Of a stretch of 64,000 bases of DNA, positions 1 to 11,973 are shown piece after piece. A program made the position numbers and the translations under genes. The stretch lies in contig JAKULF010000011.1 in assembly GCA_022661535.1 (NCBI GenBank), forward strand, positions 1,798,001 through 1,862,000, given 5' to 3'. Each line of letters starts with the position of its first letter. Within the stretch, counting starts at the first letter, position 1. A model generated the notes under the pieces. That model made no database searches. It was not told the origin of the DNA and saw only the letters and a list, made by a program, of their open reading frames with translations. The DNA comes from Eutypa lata (Eukaryota; Ascomycota; Sordariomycetes; Xylariales; Diatrypaceae).

Positions 1-830
1 TATTTTCGTTTAAATAAAAAGATTAATAAATTATCGTAAACTTTTATATAAAAATATATTTAAAGTTCGTTTTTTTTAATATTTATAAAAAGTATTTAAT
101 TTCGATTTTATAATATAATTTATAAAAAACGTAAATTTAAAAAAAAAATATTTTTAATATTTATATATATTTTTAATATTTAACTTTAAACGTTAATATT
201 TATTTTTATAACTTTATATTTTAACTTTAATAAAAAAGTTAATTTAAAATATTATTTTTTAAATTTAATAATTTTAAAAATATAAGCTTTAATATTTTTA
301 TTTTATAACGTTTAATATACGAAATTAACGATTCTTTTATACGTTTATAAAGCTTTATAATCGTAATAACGCTTATATAATAATAAATCTTTATCGTTAT
401 TATTATCGTAATTTTTATTTAAAAAGAAATTATAAAATATTTTTTTATATTTATTATTAATATATAATTTTCGTTTAATATAAATTAAATTATTTATAAA
501 AAATTATTAATTTTATTAATTTATATTATAAATCGAAAGTATTATAATTATATAAAACGAAAAACGTCGTTATTATTATATTAAATAAAAAATAATATTT
601 ATTATTATAAAGTTAATTTTAAAAAACTTAATAAATAATAAAATATTATAAAATTAAATAACGTAACTTTAAAGAATTTTTTTATTAATTTATATAATAA
701 ATTTTTATTTTATAAAAAAAACGAATAAAGAAAATAAAGTTCGAAATTATTAAAAAATAAATTAAAGTAAATTAATTTCGTTTTAATAATAATTATAATA
801 ATAATAAACTTTTAAAACGTTATAATTATA

Positions 831-857
831 ATATTAATATTAATATTAATATTAATA
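831..857. repeat. ATT/AAT trinucleotide microsatellite
   Basis: Tandem ATATTA units inside the AT isochore. They probably arose by slippage in low-complexity DNA after mutation. Confidence 0.7.
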
Positions 858-1990
858 TAATTAATATTAAATTAAATTTATTTAAAATAATAAAAACTTA
901 AATTAAAAAGTAATTTATTATAAATTAATATATATTATATTAATAAGTTATTTATATATTTTTAAATATTATATTATTTATAATATTTTTTTTTATTATA
1001 TTAAATAAATATAACGATTAATTCGAGCTTTTTATAATGTCGTCGTTTATTATTTTAATTACGTTTAATTAATAATTTAATATATTAATTAAAAGTTTTT
1101 CGTTTATAATTTTTAATAAATTAAATAAAACGAATTTATTTAAAAAGTTATATAAAAGCTTTATTTATATTTAAAATATAAATATAAAAAAAGTTAAGTT
1201 ATTATATAACGCTTTATTAAATTAAAAAGTTTAAAATAAAAAGTTTATAAACTTTTTCGTTTATATATTAAGTTTTATATTAAAAAGAAATTAAAAATAA
1301 AAAACGCTTTTAAAATAATTAAAAAATATTTTATTTATATAAAAATAAATATATATTTCGTTATTTATATTTAAGTTTTTTATAACTTTTAAAATTTATT
1401 ATTTAATTAATAATTTTTATATTATTATAAATATATAATTATTATACGTATAAATTAATATATATTTATATAATAATTAAATTATTACTATTAATTTAAT
1501 TTATTATATTATAATATAATAATTATATATATATAATATAATTATATTTTTTAATAATATAAAAAACATTAATTAAATTATATATTTTATAAATTAAATA
1601 TATTTAATTATTATTTATTTAATATATTTTAATATTATTATTTTAATATAATTATATTTATTTAATTTATTAATTTTTTTAAGCTTTTTATAATAACTTA
1701 TAATTTTTAATTTTTATTTATTTTATAATATTTTATAAACTTTATAAGTTTTATTTAAAATAACGACTTTTTTTATTAATTTAAAAAAATAAAAATTATA
1801 AAAATTTATATATTTAATATTTTAAAATAACTTATTTTAAAGAAATTTTTAAAAATTATATAATTATTATTATTCGTAATAATTAAGTTATTATTTATAA
1901 AATATAACTTTTTTTATTATTTTTAATAATTATTTTACTTTTAATAATAAAATAACTTTTTAAATATAACTTTTTAAAACTTTTTTTTAT

Positions 1991-2291
1991 AATTATATAT
2001 ATTATAATATAATATTAATTTTTTAATAATAAAGCTTTTATAATTTAATAATATAACGTTAACTTTAATAATTAAAAACGAAAGTTTAAATTTCTTTAAA
2101 AGCGTTTTTTAATTTTTTAAATAAAATATATTATTTAAAAAATTAAAATTAATTTTTATTTTTACTTTTTTTTCTTTATATATATTATTTATAATATTTT
2201 TTTTATTATATATATTATAATATAATATTAACTTTTTAATAATAAAGCTTTTATAATATAATAATATAACGTTAACTTTAATAATTAAAAA
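1991..2291 (+). repeat. Pair of ~88-bp direct repeats, 213 bp apart
   Basis: Copy A (about 1991-2078) and copy B (about 2204-2291) share a nearly identical AT-rich block that includes AATAAAGCTTTTATAAT and ATATAACGTTAACTTTAATA. They differ at only a few positions. This is a duplicated segment inside the RIP-mutated block, perhaps an internal tandem repeat of the original element. Confidence 0.75.
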
Positions 2292-3922
2292 TAAAAATTC
2301 GAATTTTTTTAATAATATTTATATATTTTTTTTTAAATTTATATAAATTTAAAAAAAAAAAAATAAACTTTTACTTTATATAATTATTTTTTTTTATATT
2401 TTAAATATTTATATTTAAATTATTTTAAACTTTTATTATAAAAATAATATAACTTTAATTTATATAATATATTAATTATTTAAATTTTAATTAATACGTA
2501 TTTTTTTAAATTAATTTCGTATATTATTTATAAATTAATTAACTTTTATTACGTAATTTTTTAAAAATTATTTAAATTATTTATTATTAATAAAGTTATT
2601 TTTTTTTTATTATAATAATATATTTTTTTTTAAATTATTAAAAAAAGCTTTAATAAAGTTAAACTTTAATAAATAAAATAATAAATATTATAATTTTATT
2701 TTAATTATTTTATATAATTTATATATTTTTTATAAATAATAAAAATTAATATTATTTATTATTAATATTAAATAAAAACTTAAAAAACGAATTTATTTAT
2801 AAAAGTATTTTTTTTAATTATAATATAAAGCTTTAAAAATTTATAAATTTTTAATATATAAATTAATTAATTAAGTTATTTATAATTATTATAAAAAAAT
2901 ATTAAAACAACGGTTTTATTTTAAACTTTTTCGTATAAACGAAATATAACTTTTTAACGTTTAATCGTAATAACGATTAATATTACGTTTATTAATATTA
3001 AATTCGTTATAAAAAACAAATATATTAAAAATATATTTATAAATTTTATAAAAATATTAAAAATATTAATTTTAATTTATTTAAATAATTTTTATTTTTT
3101 ATTTTTTATTAATTTAATTAAATATTTTAAATATTTAAATATTATAAAAATAATAATATATATATTATAAATTTTAATAAAAAATTATTATATTTCGTTA
3201 AAATATAAATTAAATTTAAAAATTAACTTTTTTAATAACTTTTATTTAAAAAGTTAATAAAATCTTTAAATTAAATATTATACGTATATTTATCGCTTAT
3301 AAAAATAACTTTAAAACGTTTTAATAATAATAATTTATTTTATTAAATAAAAACCATTTAATTAATTTATATTATAAACGATATCGATTAATCGTATATA
3401 TAATAACATTAAATTAAATAAAAAGCGTTAAGTTTAAAAAATTATTTTTAATAATTATAATTAAAAAGTTAAATTTTTATATTATAATAAAACGTTTATT
3501 ATATTTAACTTTTAATTAAAAAAAATAAACTTATTAATTATTTTAAAGTATCGTAAATTACTCGAATTAATTATAATAAAAGCTTTATTATAAAACGAAA
3601 ATAATAATTAACGTAATTATAAAAGATGTCTTTTATAAAATAAAGTAACTAGCAGTTATTACTGTAAAAAAGCATGTGATGCCAAGATTCTAAAGTGAGC
3701 CCGAGACACTTTAATTCGAAACTACAGTACCTCGAGTACCTGTAAGGCTGACAGCGAATAGTAGAAATATATATAATAATGGTTTCTATTTCACGGTGCT
3801 GTTACCCCTTGAAACTTTTAACCCATTTTATAATACTTCTAGAGTCAATATCATTTTCCGCCCCTTTTTACATTAACAATTTATTTTAATTATTTTCGAC
3901 GTACCCATAACAAGCACCGAAG

Positions 3923-5964
3923 ATGCCCCTATTCGAAACGCTCGAATTCTCCTCGACCGAGTACCGGGCTACCGCCCGCGCGGCCTCGATCCCATGGCTG
4001 CGGCAAGAAGAGCTCCGCGTGGGCCAGAAGACCTTCTCGAGCAGTTTCGGCGTCGGCGCGGGCATCGGCGCGGGCCTCGCGACGGGCGGCGTAGCCTTCG
4101 CGTTCGCGGCCTACAAGGCCGCCAGCGTCGCGGTCCATGAGTTCCGGTCGAGGGACTTCGTCAAGCCGCTGGGCATCAGCCTCGCGGGGAGCATGGTGGG
4201 GATGGAGGTTGGGAACCTGGTCGAGGCGAGTACGAGTCTCGAGAAGATGGAGGAGATGGCGAAGTTGCCCGATGGTGCGACCCAGAGTACCGGGTTGTTG
4301 GAAATCCGGCGGAGGCGGCAAGGGGCGCTGCGGGGGCGGGCCGGGAGCTCTTGGATGCGGGCTTGGGTATGGGCGATGTTGAAATACGGTGGCTGGTAAA
4401 TCCAGGTGGCTGGAACGCCCCACACCTGTGGCTATATAATGCGTGAGATGCCCCTTACCTGCACATAGAGATAACCGATCTATCTAAGTAATAATAACAT
4501 ACAATATAACCTCATAACCTATGTCTATATTCAACAGGCGAAGGTGGAGGTGATGGTCAGGGTGTGGTTGGGACAGGGGGTGGAGGTGTGCCTACCGATG
4601 CGGCTACTACAACGGCGCTTGCTGCGGTCTCGGATCCGAGGGCTTATCACGCCGGTATGGTCCAGGTCCAGACGGTGTTGGGCGAGATGGGCAACGAGGG
4701 AACGCAGGCGCTGCTGCTTTACCTGGCACCTCCGGAACCGGATCCCGAGTGCCAACGTTCTCGTGGGGCCGATGAGTTGAGTTGCGATTCGTGCGTAGAG
4801 GGTATTGAGCAAGGATTGTACTGGCGTAAGTACCCCCCTCTCTTTCATCCCTCCTAGTTCTTTGTGCTCAATGTTTCGTCTGCTGACACCTCTCGATGAA
4901 CCCTAGATTGCTGTGCCTGCGACGATGACTACGATATCTGCTCCAAGTGCCACAAGAAAGGGATAAGATGTAAAGATCCAAGCCACGTCCTGAAGAAGCT
5001 ACAGAATCCTACAGGGCCGCATTTCCTCGACAAGCTGTCGGCTAAGCCGGAATACGGACACTGGAAGCCTTTTGCGGGAACTACCATAACGCGATCAACG
5101 TTAAAGGAGAGGGCGCTTTTCACATGCAATGGATGTAGTGCCAAAGTCCGCCAAGGGCTAATACACCGTGAGTTGAAATCCATTTGGGAATCGAAAAGGG
5201 GGAGACTACCGGCTGCTAACTAATGTGATGATAGACTGTTTCCTATGCGGGTCTTTCGACCTTTGCGATGAATGCTATCTGCTCGGAAAGCGATGCGGCC
5301 AAGGCCACGAGATGGTGTCGAGCCTGTGCGCAATAGATTCATCGAGTAATACAGGCGTGATCAGTGACTGTCCTGGTAGCAAAGACTCGGTTCCCAGAGT
5401 TTGCGCTAAGTGCAAGAGTCCTACTAACCAGGGCATCTTCTATCGTATGTTCGCTCTGTTGACTCCATCCATCCGGCCTGCCTGCTCCTTACTGCGGCCC
5501 AGCTAACGTCTGCGATTTTGTTCATAGACTGCTGCAACTGCGAAGATGAGCCCGGATCCGATCACTTCAATCTCTGCCATGCCTGCTATAGTAGTGGTGC
5601 CCGGTGCAAGCAGCCAACCAACCACGTGCTGTTACTTTACCTGATGTCGTCCGGGATCCAGCCCGGATTCCCATCGACTTGTGTACGCAAATACAAGCGC
5701 ACGAGTAAGTTTAGTCGCACGGCTGAATGCGACCATTGCGAGGAATCGATTCAGAACAAGATCTTCTTTCGTAAGTTCACCAACCTTTCTCTTCTTAGGT
5801 GATTAATCGTGCTTGGTAATATGCAGAAACTGACTTGTTCATTTGAATTGTCAGATTGCTGCCAGTGCGGTGGCGACGATTTCGACGTCTGTTTGCAGTG
5901 CTATAGGGGCGGTCGGCATTGCCATGATCAGAGTCATAAGTTGTCGCGGCATTACGGTGGATAA
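3923..5964 (+). CDS. Protein with four ZZ-type zinc fingers (7 exons)
   Basis: Proposed exons are 3923-4229, 4286-4366, 4538-4825, 4907-5167, 5235-5444, 5528-5770 and 5855-5964, giving 499 aa. Four ZZ fingers start at the Cys pairs near residues 212 (CDSC), 299 (CNGC), 369 (CAKC) and 450 (CDHC). Each continues as HC-x2-C...C-x2-C with a trailing His, and the fourth ends the protein. ZZ fingers bind two zinc ions and usually recognise protein N-termini or histone tails. The last four introns all split the same His codon (phase 1) of the HC-x2-C motif. Residues 40-70 form a Gly/Ala-rich hydrophobic stretch (GVGAGIGAGLATGG) that could touch membranes, followed by Gly/Ala linkers. The 56-nt intron 4230-4285 is the weakest part of the model: it is needed to move from the first frame into the frame of exon 2, and a frameshift is the alternative. 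No family name is recognised for the N-terminus. Confidence 0.82.
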
Positions 5965-7366
5965 CTATACGTGCTTGATGCTGCATCTCCAGATGCCATA
6001 ACTCGACCTCTACTTTCCACGTATAACTTTCAAGTGAGGGAACAAGTACTCAAACAACCAGAATCCACCAGAAGTTAAATCATCTCAGCAGAGCGACAGA
6101 TCCACCAACCATTGATTACCAACTGACGTTAATCGAAGTTTTACTGGGCGAAAAGGTCACAGATCTATCTACGGTTCTCACAGGAATCATAGAGCAATAA
6201 ATCTAAGTTATCAACACTACCTAGAGCTGCATTAGCAAAAGCTTACGCCTGAATGGGTCTTGCTCGCTCAGCACGGGACGTTCTCCGGGCTTTAGAGCAG
6301 TCGATATTGATATATTTGACTGTCGATACCCGCCTCCTCACTCTCTGATCACAGCCGTGAAGAATGACGCATTCGTGTTCTTCGAGATAGGTACCAATGG
6401 GCAAGTGTCCATTTGCTAGAGAAGTTCATCGCAGTATACAAAGCTAGGTTAGGGCTTGAAAACGATTAGGAACAGGAGTATTGAGTATTTCATAATTGAT
6501 TGCCCTTTAACCATCGCCTCCAAGTTTCATAGTTCAGCGAAGTTTCAAAACGACCCAAATCAACAGTGTACACGAGTTGATGAGGTCTACCAGGGAGGTT
6601 TCCGTCTTAAATTAGTTCAAAGCATGGAGATTTAGGCGTATTTATGAGAGTTCACGTTCATTCAGTCAACCATCGATATGCATCATTACCAGGTCCTTTC
6701 ATTTATCATCATGAGGTAACAACCTCCATATCTTTCTTGTTCGTGCTCCTTAAAGTGTGCTCTGGCAGCGAAGTAGTGAGTTGCTAATCAAGATATCTGT
6801 AAATAGTTATGCTGAGTTTCAGATAAACGCAATAGGAGAAACACCCCAACCAATTGATACGCTCCAAACATTAGGTATATAGATAAGAAGACTCCAGATC
6901 ATAAACCAACTAACTAGGTAGATAGCAATTTCCTCGGAGTACCACTCACAACAGGTAATCGAGCAATGCGGCGCTCATTACAGGGGTTCATCACCTTCGC
7001 TTTCTGGCATGACGCCGGGTTCCGACGGGGGGCGGGGCGACGATTGTGACGTAGATTGGCCAATTCCACGGGTACCCCTGGACCCCGACCGAGACTAAAG
7101 GGGCAAGCCCGATCGAGCGACCCGCCCTCTAACTTATCGCTAAGCCTATAGAATGCCTTGAATGAGCACCTGGCATGGCTCGGCGATCGTCGAGATCTGA
7201 ATTACATCCCCCTTTCAGATTCGCGTGAATAAGTCACCGACACGCAGTTGAGATAGAAATATGGAGAGCTCCCGCTGCTTACAGGTTCGTTTGTTGTAGT
7301 TAAAGCAGTGCAGTCAGGTCCTCCTAGAGGAAGTTGACATTAAAATTCATAAATAAAAAAGCATCA
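5965..7366. other. Intergenic, no gene seen
   Basis: No sustained open frame on either strand. The part from 6965 to 7140 is GC-rich with CG-containing blocks and probably belongs to the promoter of the downstream nuclease gene. Confidence 0.6.
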
Positions 7367-9390
7367 ATGAAGGCTTCAGCTCCTCTCTGGCGGTTCGCCG
7401 CAACGCTACTGGCGATCGGCGCCTCGGCCGAAACCATCCAAGAGATAAACGGGAATCGCTTCATTTCGCCCTTAAATGGGCAAAATGTCACGGATGTAGA
7501 AGGTGTCGTCACGGCGAAGGGGCCTTCCGGTATTTGGATTCAATCGGTGAACGGCACTTCAGACACTGGCGTCTCTAGCGGCATCTATGTCTACGGTTCT
7601 GCGCTCGCTAAGAACACCAGCATCGCTGTTGGTGATGTAATCGTGCTAGACGGCAGAGTCAGCGAGTACCGGTCTAGCAGCGACTATCTCTATCTGACAG
7701 AAATTGACTCTCCTACGATTACTGCGATTCAAGGTGGCGGGGGGGAGACGATCGATCCTGTGGTGATCGGTGAGACGGTCAGCCCACCGACTCAACAATA
7801 CTCGGCGCTCGACGATGGGGATGTCTTTGCTGTGCCAAACAACCAAAGCTTAGTTTCCGCCGAGAATCCCATCCTGGACCCGGAGTCGTACGGTCTGGAT
7901 TTCTGGGAAAGTCTCTCCGGCATGCTGGTCACGATTAAAAGCCCTCGTACAGTTGGCCGAGTAAACCAGTATGGGGATACTTGGGTTGTCGGGGACTGGG
8001 CAACGACTGGTGACAATGAACGGACAGGCCTTACCATCACTAGCAAAGGTAAGTCGAGCCGATAGTCGCACATTATGTCCTCATGTTCTAAAGTGTCTTA
8101 GATGGCAACCCTGAGACCATTCTCGTGGGAGAACCTCTGGACGGGTCTGAAAATCCACAGAGTAAGCTTGGCGACAAGCTTGAGACGATCACAGGGGTCG
8201 TGAGTCAGGCATATGGATTCTACCGTATCCTACCCTTGACGAACATCACCGTGACCGAGTCTTTGACCCCCGAAGTCAGCGACCCCACTACCTTGGTCAG
8301 CGATGGAACATGTTCGGGGTTTACCTTTGGTGGTTATAACGTCGAGAACTTCTACCCCGGTGACACTGCCCATGTTCAGGACGTTGCGGAGCACATCGTG
8401 ACATATATGAAGTCCCCGGATCTCATCGCCGTGCAGGAGATCCAGGACAACAACGGTGAGACCGATGACGGCACTGTCGACTCGGCAGAGACCCTTACCG
8501 CTCTCGCGGACGCCATCGAGGGTCTTGGCGGCGCGGCCTACAACTTCACGTACATCAACCCGGTTAACGATCAAGATGGCGGTGCTCCTGGCGGTAACAT
8601 CCGCGTCGCGTACTTATATAACGCGGATGTGCTACAACTGAAAGATTCCAATCCAGGGAACTCGACAACAGCTAATGAAGTGCTAGCTGGACCCAAGCTG
8701 AAGTACAACCCAGGTCTGATCGATCCTGAGAACGAGGCGTGGGATGCAAGTCGCAAGCCTCTCGTTGCTGCATGGGAGATTCTAGACGGTGGTGCCACTC
8801 TGTTCTCTGTTAATGTCCACTGGGGCTCTAAGGGTGGCAGCTCGTCAATCCACGGCGATGCTCGACCACCGGTAAACGGCGGCGTTGAGGATCGCCAAGC
8901 CCAAGCCGAAGTCACGGCAGTGAGTCCAAACCCTGATAGGAAGCAATTCATTTTATTCGTTCAAGGCTTGCTAACAGAAAATTGTAGGCTTTTATCGCTG
9001 AGATTCTCGCCGAGGACTCCAACGCCTACGTTGTTACCGCGGGTGACTTCAACGAGTTCGGCGTCGTCAAGCCGGTCATCGACTTCGCGTCCATCACGGG
9101 GCTTGAGGACATCACGGCCGTGACCGGGGTCGAGGAGACTGAGCGGTACAGCTACTTGTACGACGGAAACTCGCAGGAACTCGACCATATCTTCATCAGC
9201 CCGGCTCTGGCCAAGGAAAACACCAAGTTTACGTGAGTACCTTCTGTGGAATCTATCTCTTGTTTAAGACCATTCCAACTAACGTCAGGTTGTGCCATAC
9301 TATAGCCGGCTTCACCTCAACACGTGGGTCGCGTATGATGACCAGGTATCGGATCACGATCCCAGCGTTTCTCAGTTTGATTTATGTTAA
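7367..9390 (+). CDS. Secreted endonuclease/exonuclease/phosphatase-family nuclease
   Basis: Exons 7367-8048, 8102-8919, 8988-9232 and 9306-9390 give 609 aa. The ATG at 7367 starts a short hydrophobic signal peptide (MKASAPLWRFAATLLAIGAS). The first ~240 residues look like the OB-fold/lectin-like region found in extracellular EEP nucleases. The catalytic EEP domain follows, with GGYNVENF (~305), AVQEIQDN with the metal-binding Glu (~340), NVHWGSKGG (~465), AGDFNEF (~518), LDHIFISPA and the terminal SDHDPS (~597). All hallmark metal and catalytic residues of the fold are present. The protein probably hydrolyses nucleic acid or another phosphodiester outside the cell. The three short introns have GTAAGT/GTGAGT donors, and the last acceptor (9305) is fixed by the need to restore the SDHDP frame. 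Substrate is inferred from family only. Confidence 0.88.
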
Positions 9391-10653
9391 GCGACGTCAT
9401 AAATAGCTTTCTTGCAAATAATGATTTCAAGGGTTGGGTGGACCCGGCGGCAAGACACCCTGTGTAGAGTTATAACAGATATGGCATGTATATAGTAACG
9501 TTATGTGAAATCATCACCGAGGCAGCATTCTTCCCTAAGTCACACAATTGTCTTACCCTACAAGGTGATATTAAATGGATGCCCATCGCTACTACAGCTG
9601 AGGTTACAAGCAGTCTTAACTCCAGGCTCGTTCCAGGCAAAATTACGGTCTCCAAAGTAGAAAGCATGAGGCTATCGAGGGTAGTACAGAAAATATGGTT
9701 CATTTAAAATCGGGTAATTACTCCCCCTCGATGAGGCGACTCAGCCCAAGCCATGGAATCAATACCTTTGCTCTCTTTGGATGCTTGTTTTACTTATGGG
9801 AGCTACTCGTATGGTGCTTAATAACAAATGACCCATTTCATTGCAGGCCATTCTTTGTCGGAGGATGATATATAGCTTGAGCTTTAGCCCTTATCGGAGA
9901 CTCTACGCATTCACACTTCCGAGTTCCAAAGTACTCTTCTCTCTATCCTTATATTCTCATCGTAATAGACAGTCACCGTCGTCTACGCTTGCGCTGACAT
10001 CCAAACGTCGATGATTATCATTTTGATGTCGTCTACTACGATAGAATGAACTACAATTGGACATCCCCCGTAAGGCCTTTATGTTACTACCTCAACTCGG
10101 TAGGGTATATGCCATGGGTGGGAATCAGCGTTGCAATATTGCCGTTCAAGGAATATAAATTCATGATTCTCACTCGACGAACCGCTGATCAGTATACACA
10201 TACAGTACTGAATCTTAATGCACATTTGCTTGCTTCTTTCAGTAGTTAATCGCAATGACATCATGTATTACGATGAGTCATATTAAACCATTGTGATCTC
10301 GAATGAGCCAAGATAACGAAAAGTCATAACATTTTCTTGCAGCTCTCAGTTTGAAGTAAAACCTTGTTCGGCTAGTAAGAACAAATACAAACAATTTGTT
10401 AACTTGGAACAGAAGAACAATGCAATAGTCAGTGAAATATATTCAAAGTCGAGAAAAACAACTAGTTCTATCGAAAGGTTTATGGAAACAAAGCAAGCGA
10501 ACAATGCCAATTGTGGACGATCATATACTAAGGCAAATTCAAGCCACTATATATTATGGCGCTCTTGTCTCCAAATCACAGCTACCCCTATTCTTCCAGC
10601 TTATCATCAAATCTAGACAACATTTGACTGTTCACCAGTTTCCAACCACCACG
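9391..10653. other. Intergenic, no gene seen
   Basis: Moderately AT-rich with only short random frames. The frame of the DnaJ gene is open upstream to 10432, but that part lacks family similarity and is treated as 5' leader. Confidence 0.55.
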
Positions 10654-11703
10654 ATGGGCCTAATGGAACAATTCCCCGCCATGGATCTCTACCAAGTTCT
10701 CGGCGTCCCGCACGACGCCAGCAAGGACTCTATCAAGAAAGCTTTCCGTAAGCTATCGTTAGCGACCCACCCTGACAAGACTAGAAACAACACCGAGATG
10801 AAAGACAGGTGTGTCGACATCATTAAAGCGTACAAAATCCTGAGCGACGACAATAAGCGGAGCCAATACAACGTTTTCATGTTGTTTGGGGGTATATGTT
10901 CAGGGCCCCCGTCTTCTGGTGGGCAGCAAAGTGGTAGCACTAGTAAAAGCCATCGTCACAATACTGACAATAAAACACCACAAGGTGACAAACCATCATC
11001 ACCATCTAGCAGACCTAAAGGGGAACCACAAGCCAGCTCCGGAAAGAAAGGTGATGACAATAATAACAACAGTGACAAGACTAAGACAAAAACGGATAAC
11101 AGGACCGTCTTCGACCTGTTTAAAGGTGGCTACAAATCGTTCAGGCTTAAATTTGAGAAGCAGAAGCAAAAGCAACGGGAAGAAGAGGAGACGGAGAAAT
11201 CACCGGCGGCGGAGTCACCAAAGGAAGAAGAAGGAAAAAATGACCTCCCCCCTGAGTTAATATATGCTTACCTTGAACGACAGCTTGGCTCGCTCGAGGA
11301 AAAGCTCGACTGTCTCGTCCACCAACTAGTCACGATCAGTCGGCGGCTCAAGGTGTTTATCCTGAGAGGAGATATAATGTCGCCGCTCGGGAATTCTCTT
11401 TCGACGGCAAGAAAACGAATCCGCCACCTACAGCGGAGCAGGGATAACCTCGAGGACTCGCTCGAGCGAGCGAGGGCTTCCAAGGAAACTTCGGAGCATA
11501 CCTATTTCGGACTGGCGCATAGCGTCGATCGGCTCTTAGCACGGGTAACTTGCGCTCAGCGAGCCATCGATAGTATAGACGACGATGCGTGGGATATCCT
11601 CAAGGCCACGCCGAGCTTGAGGGAGATCTTGATCGAGGATATGCGCAAGTATGTGACGAACTGGCTTCAACATGCGAAGAGGAAGGACTCGACAACAGAG
11701 TAG
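10654..11703 (+). CDS. DnaJ (J-domain) protein with coiled-coil C-terminus
   Basis: Intronless, 349 aa from the ATG at 10654. A J-domain occupies residues ~10-72, beginning DLYQVLGV, with the diagnostic HPD tripeptide at 39-41 that stimulates Hsp70 ATPase. A hydrophilic linker (~86-165) rich in Ser, Asn, Lys and Pro follows, then a Lys/Glu/Gln-rich stretch (KQKQKQREEEETEK) and a helical, probably coiled-coil, C-terminal region (~210-335) with LEEKLDCLVHQL and further heptad-like segments. There is no Gly/Phe domain or zinc finger, so it is a type III (DNAJC-like) cochaperone. The frame is open for another 74 codons upstream, but the ATG at 10654 immediately precedes the J-domain and is the better start. 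The client is unknown. Confidence 0.8.
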   Translation: MGLMEQFPAMDLYQVLGVPHDASKDSIKKAFRKLSLATHPDKTRNNTEMKDRCVDIIKAYKILSDDNKRSQYNVFMLFGGICSGPPSSGGQQSGSTSKSHRHNTDNKTPQGDKPSSPSSRPKGEPQASSGKKGDDNNNNSDKTKTKTDNRTVFDLFKGGYKSFRLKFEKQKQKQREEEETEKSPAAESPKEEEGKNDLPPELIYAYLERQLGSLEEKLDCLVHQLVTISRRLKVFILRGDIMSPLGNSLSTARKRIRHLQRSRDNLEDSLERARASKETSEHTYFGLAHSVDRLLARVTCAQRAIDSIDDDAWDILKATPSLREILIEDMRKYVTNWLQHAKRKDSTTE

Positions 11704-11973
11704 CTAAGGGGCCGTGCCATATTAGCCACACATTATGTGCTACCACGTTCGTCACTTGAAAATTTTCTTGATATATTAGCAAGCCAAATATTAACATGTT
11801 TCCTCTTACCACTGAGCCTTGTGATAAGATACCTTAAGAAACACTCGTTATGTATTAATGTGCTAGTCTCTTCAATCAAGTGCTCCCTATCTGTAACCCT
11901 TCTTTTTCCTTTTCTTTTTCCCCCGGCAGACACACGGTAACTGCTAATATTAGCCAAATCAAAATATTTGTAG
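11704..11973. other. 3' flank of the DnaJ gene
   Basis: AT-rich spacer with a pyrimidine tract near 11900-11930 and an intron-like acceptor context just before 11974. Confidence 0.4.

Larger units (their letters stand above)
1..3640. repeat. RIP-degraded AT isochore
   Basis: The block is almost pure A/T. The few remaining C and G are nearly all in CpG or in ACTT/GCTT contexts, and CpA/TpG dinucleotides are almost absent (isolated cases near 1039, 1567, 2907, 3015, 3351 and 3404). Loss of CpA with gain of TpA is the known signature of repeat-induced point mutation in Pezizomycotina. No frame stays open for a meaningful length. The original element, presumably a transposon or other repeat, cannot be identified because almost every C in the target context has been converted. 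Composition returns to normal abruptly at about 3625-3660. The left border lies outside the window. Confidence 0.9.

Noticed and set aside
1..3640. A coding transposase or reverse transcriptase in the AT block
   Set aside because: No frame is open and the mutation load is too high to read a family. Identity must come from comparison with less-mutated copies.
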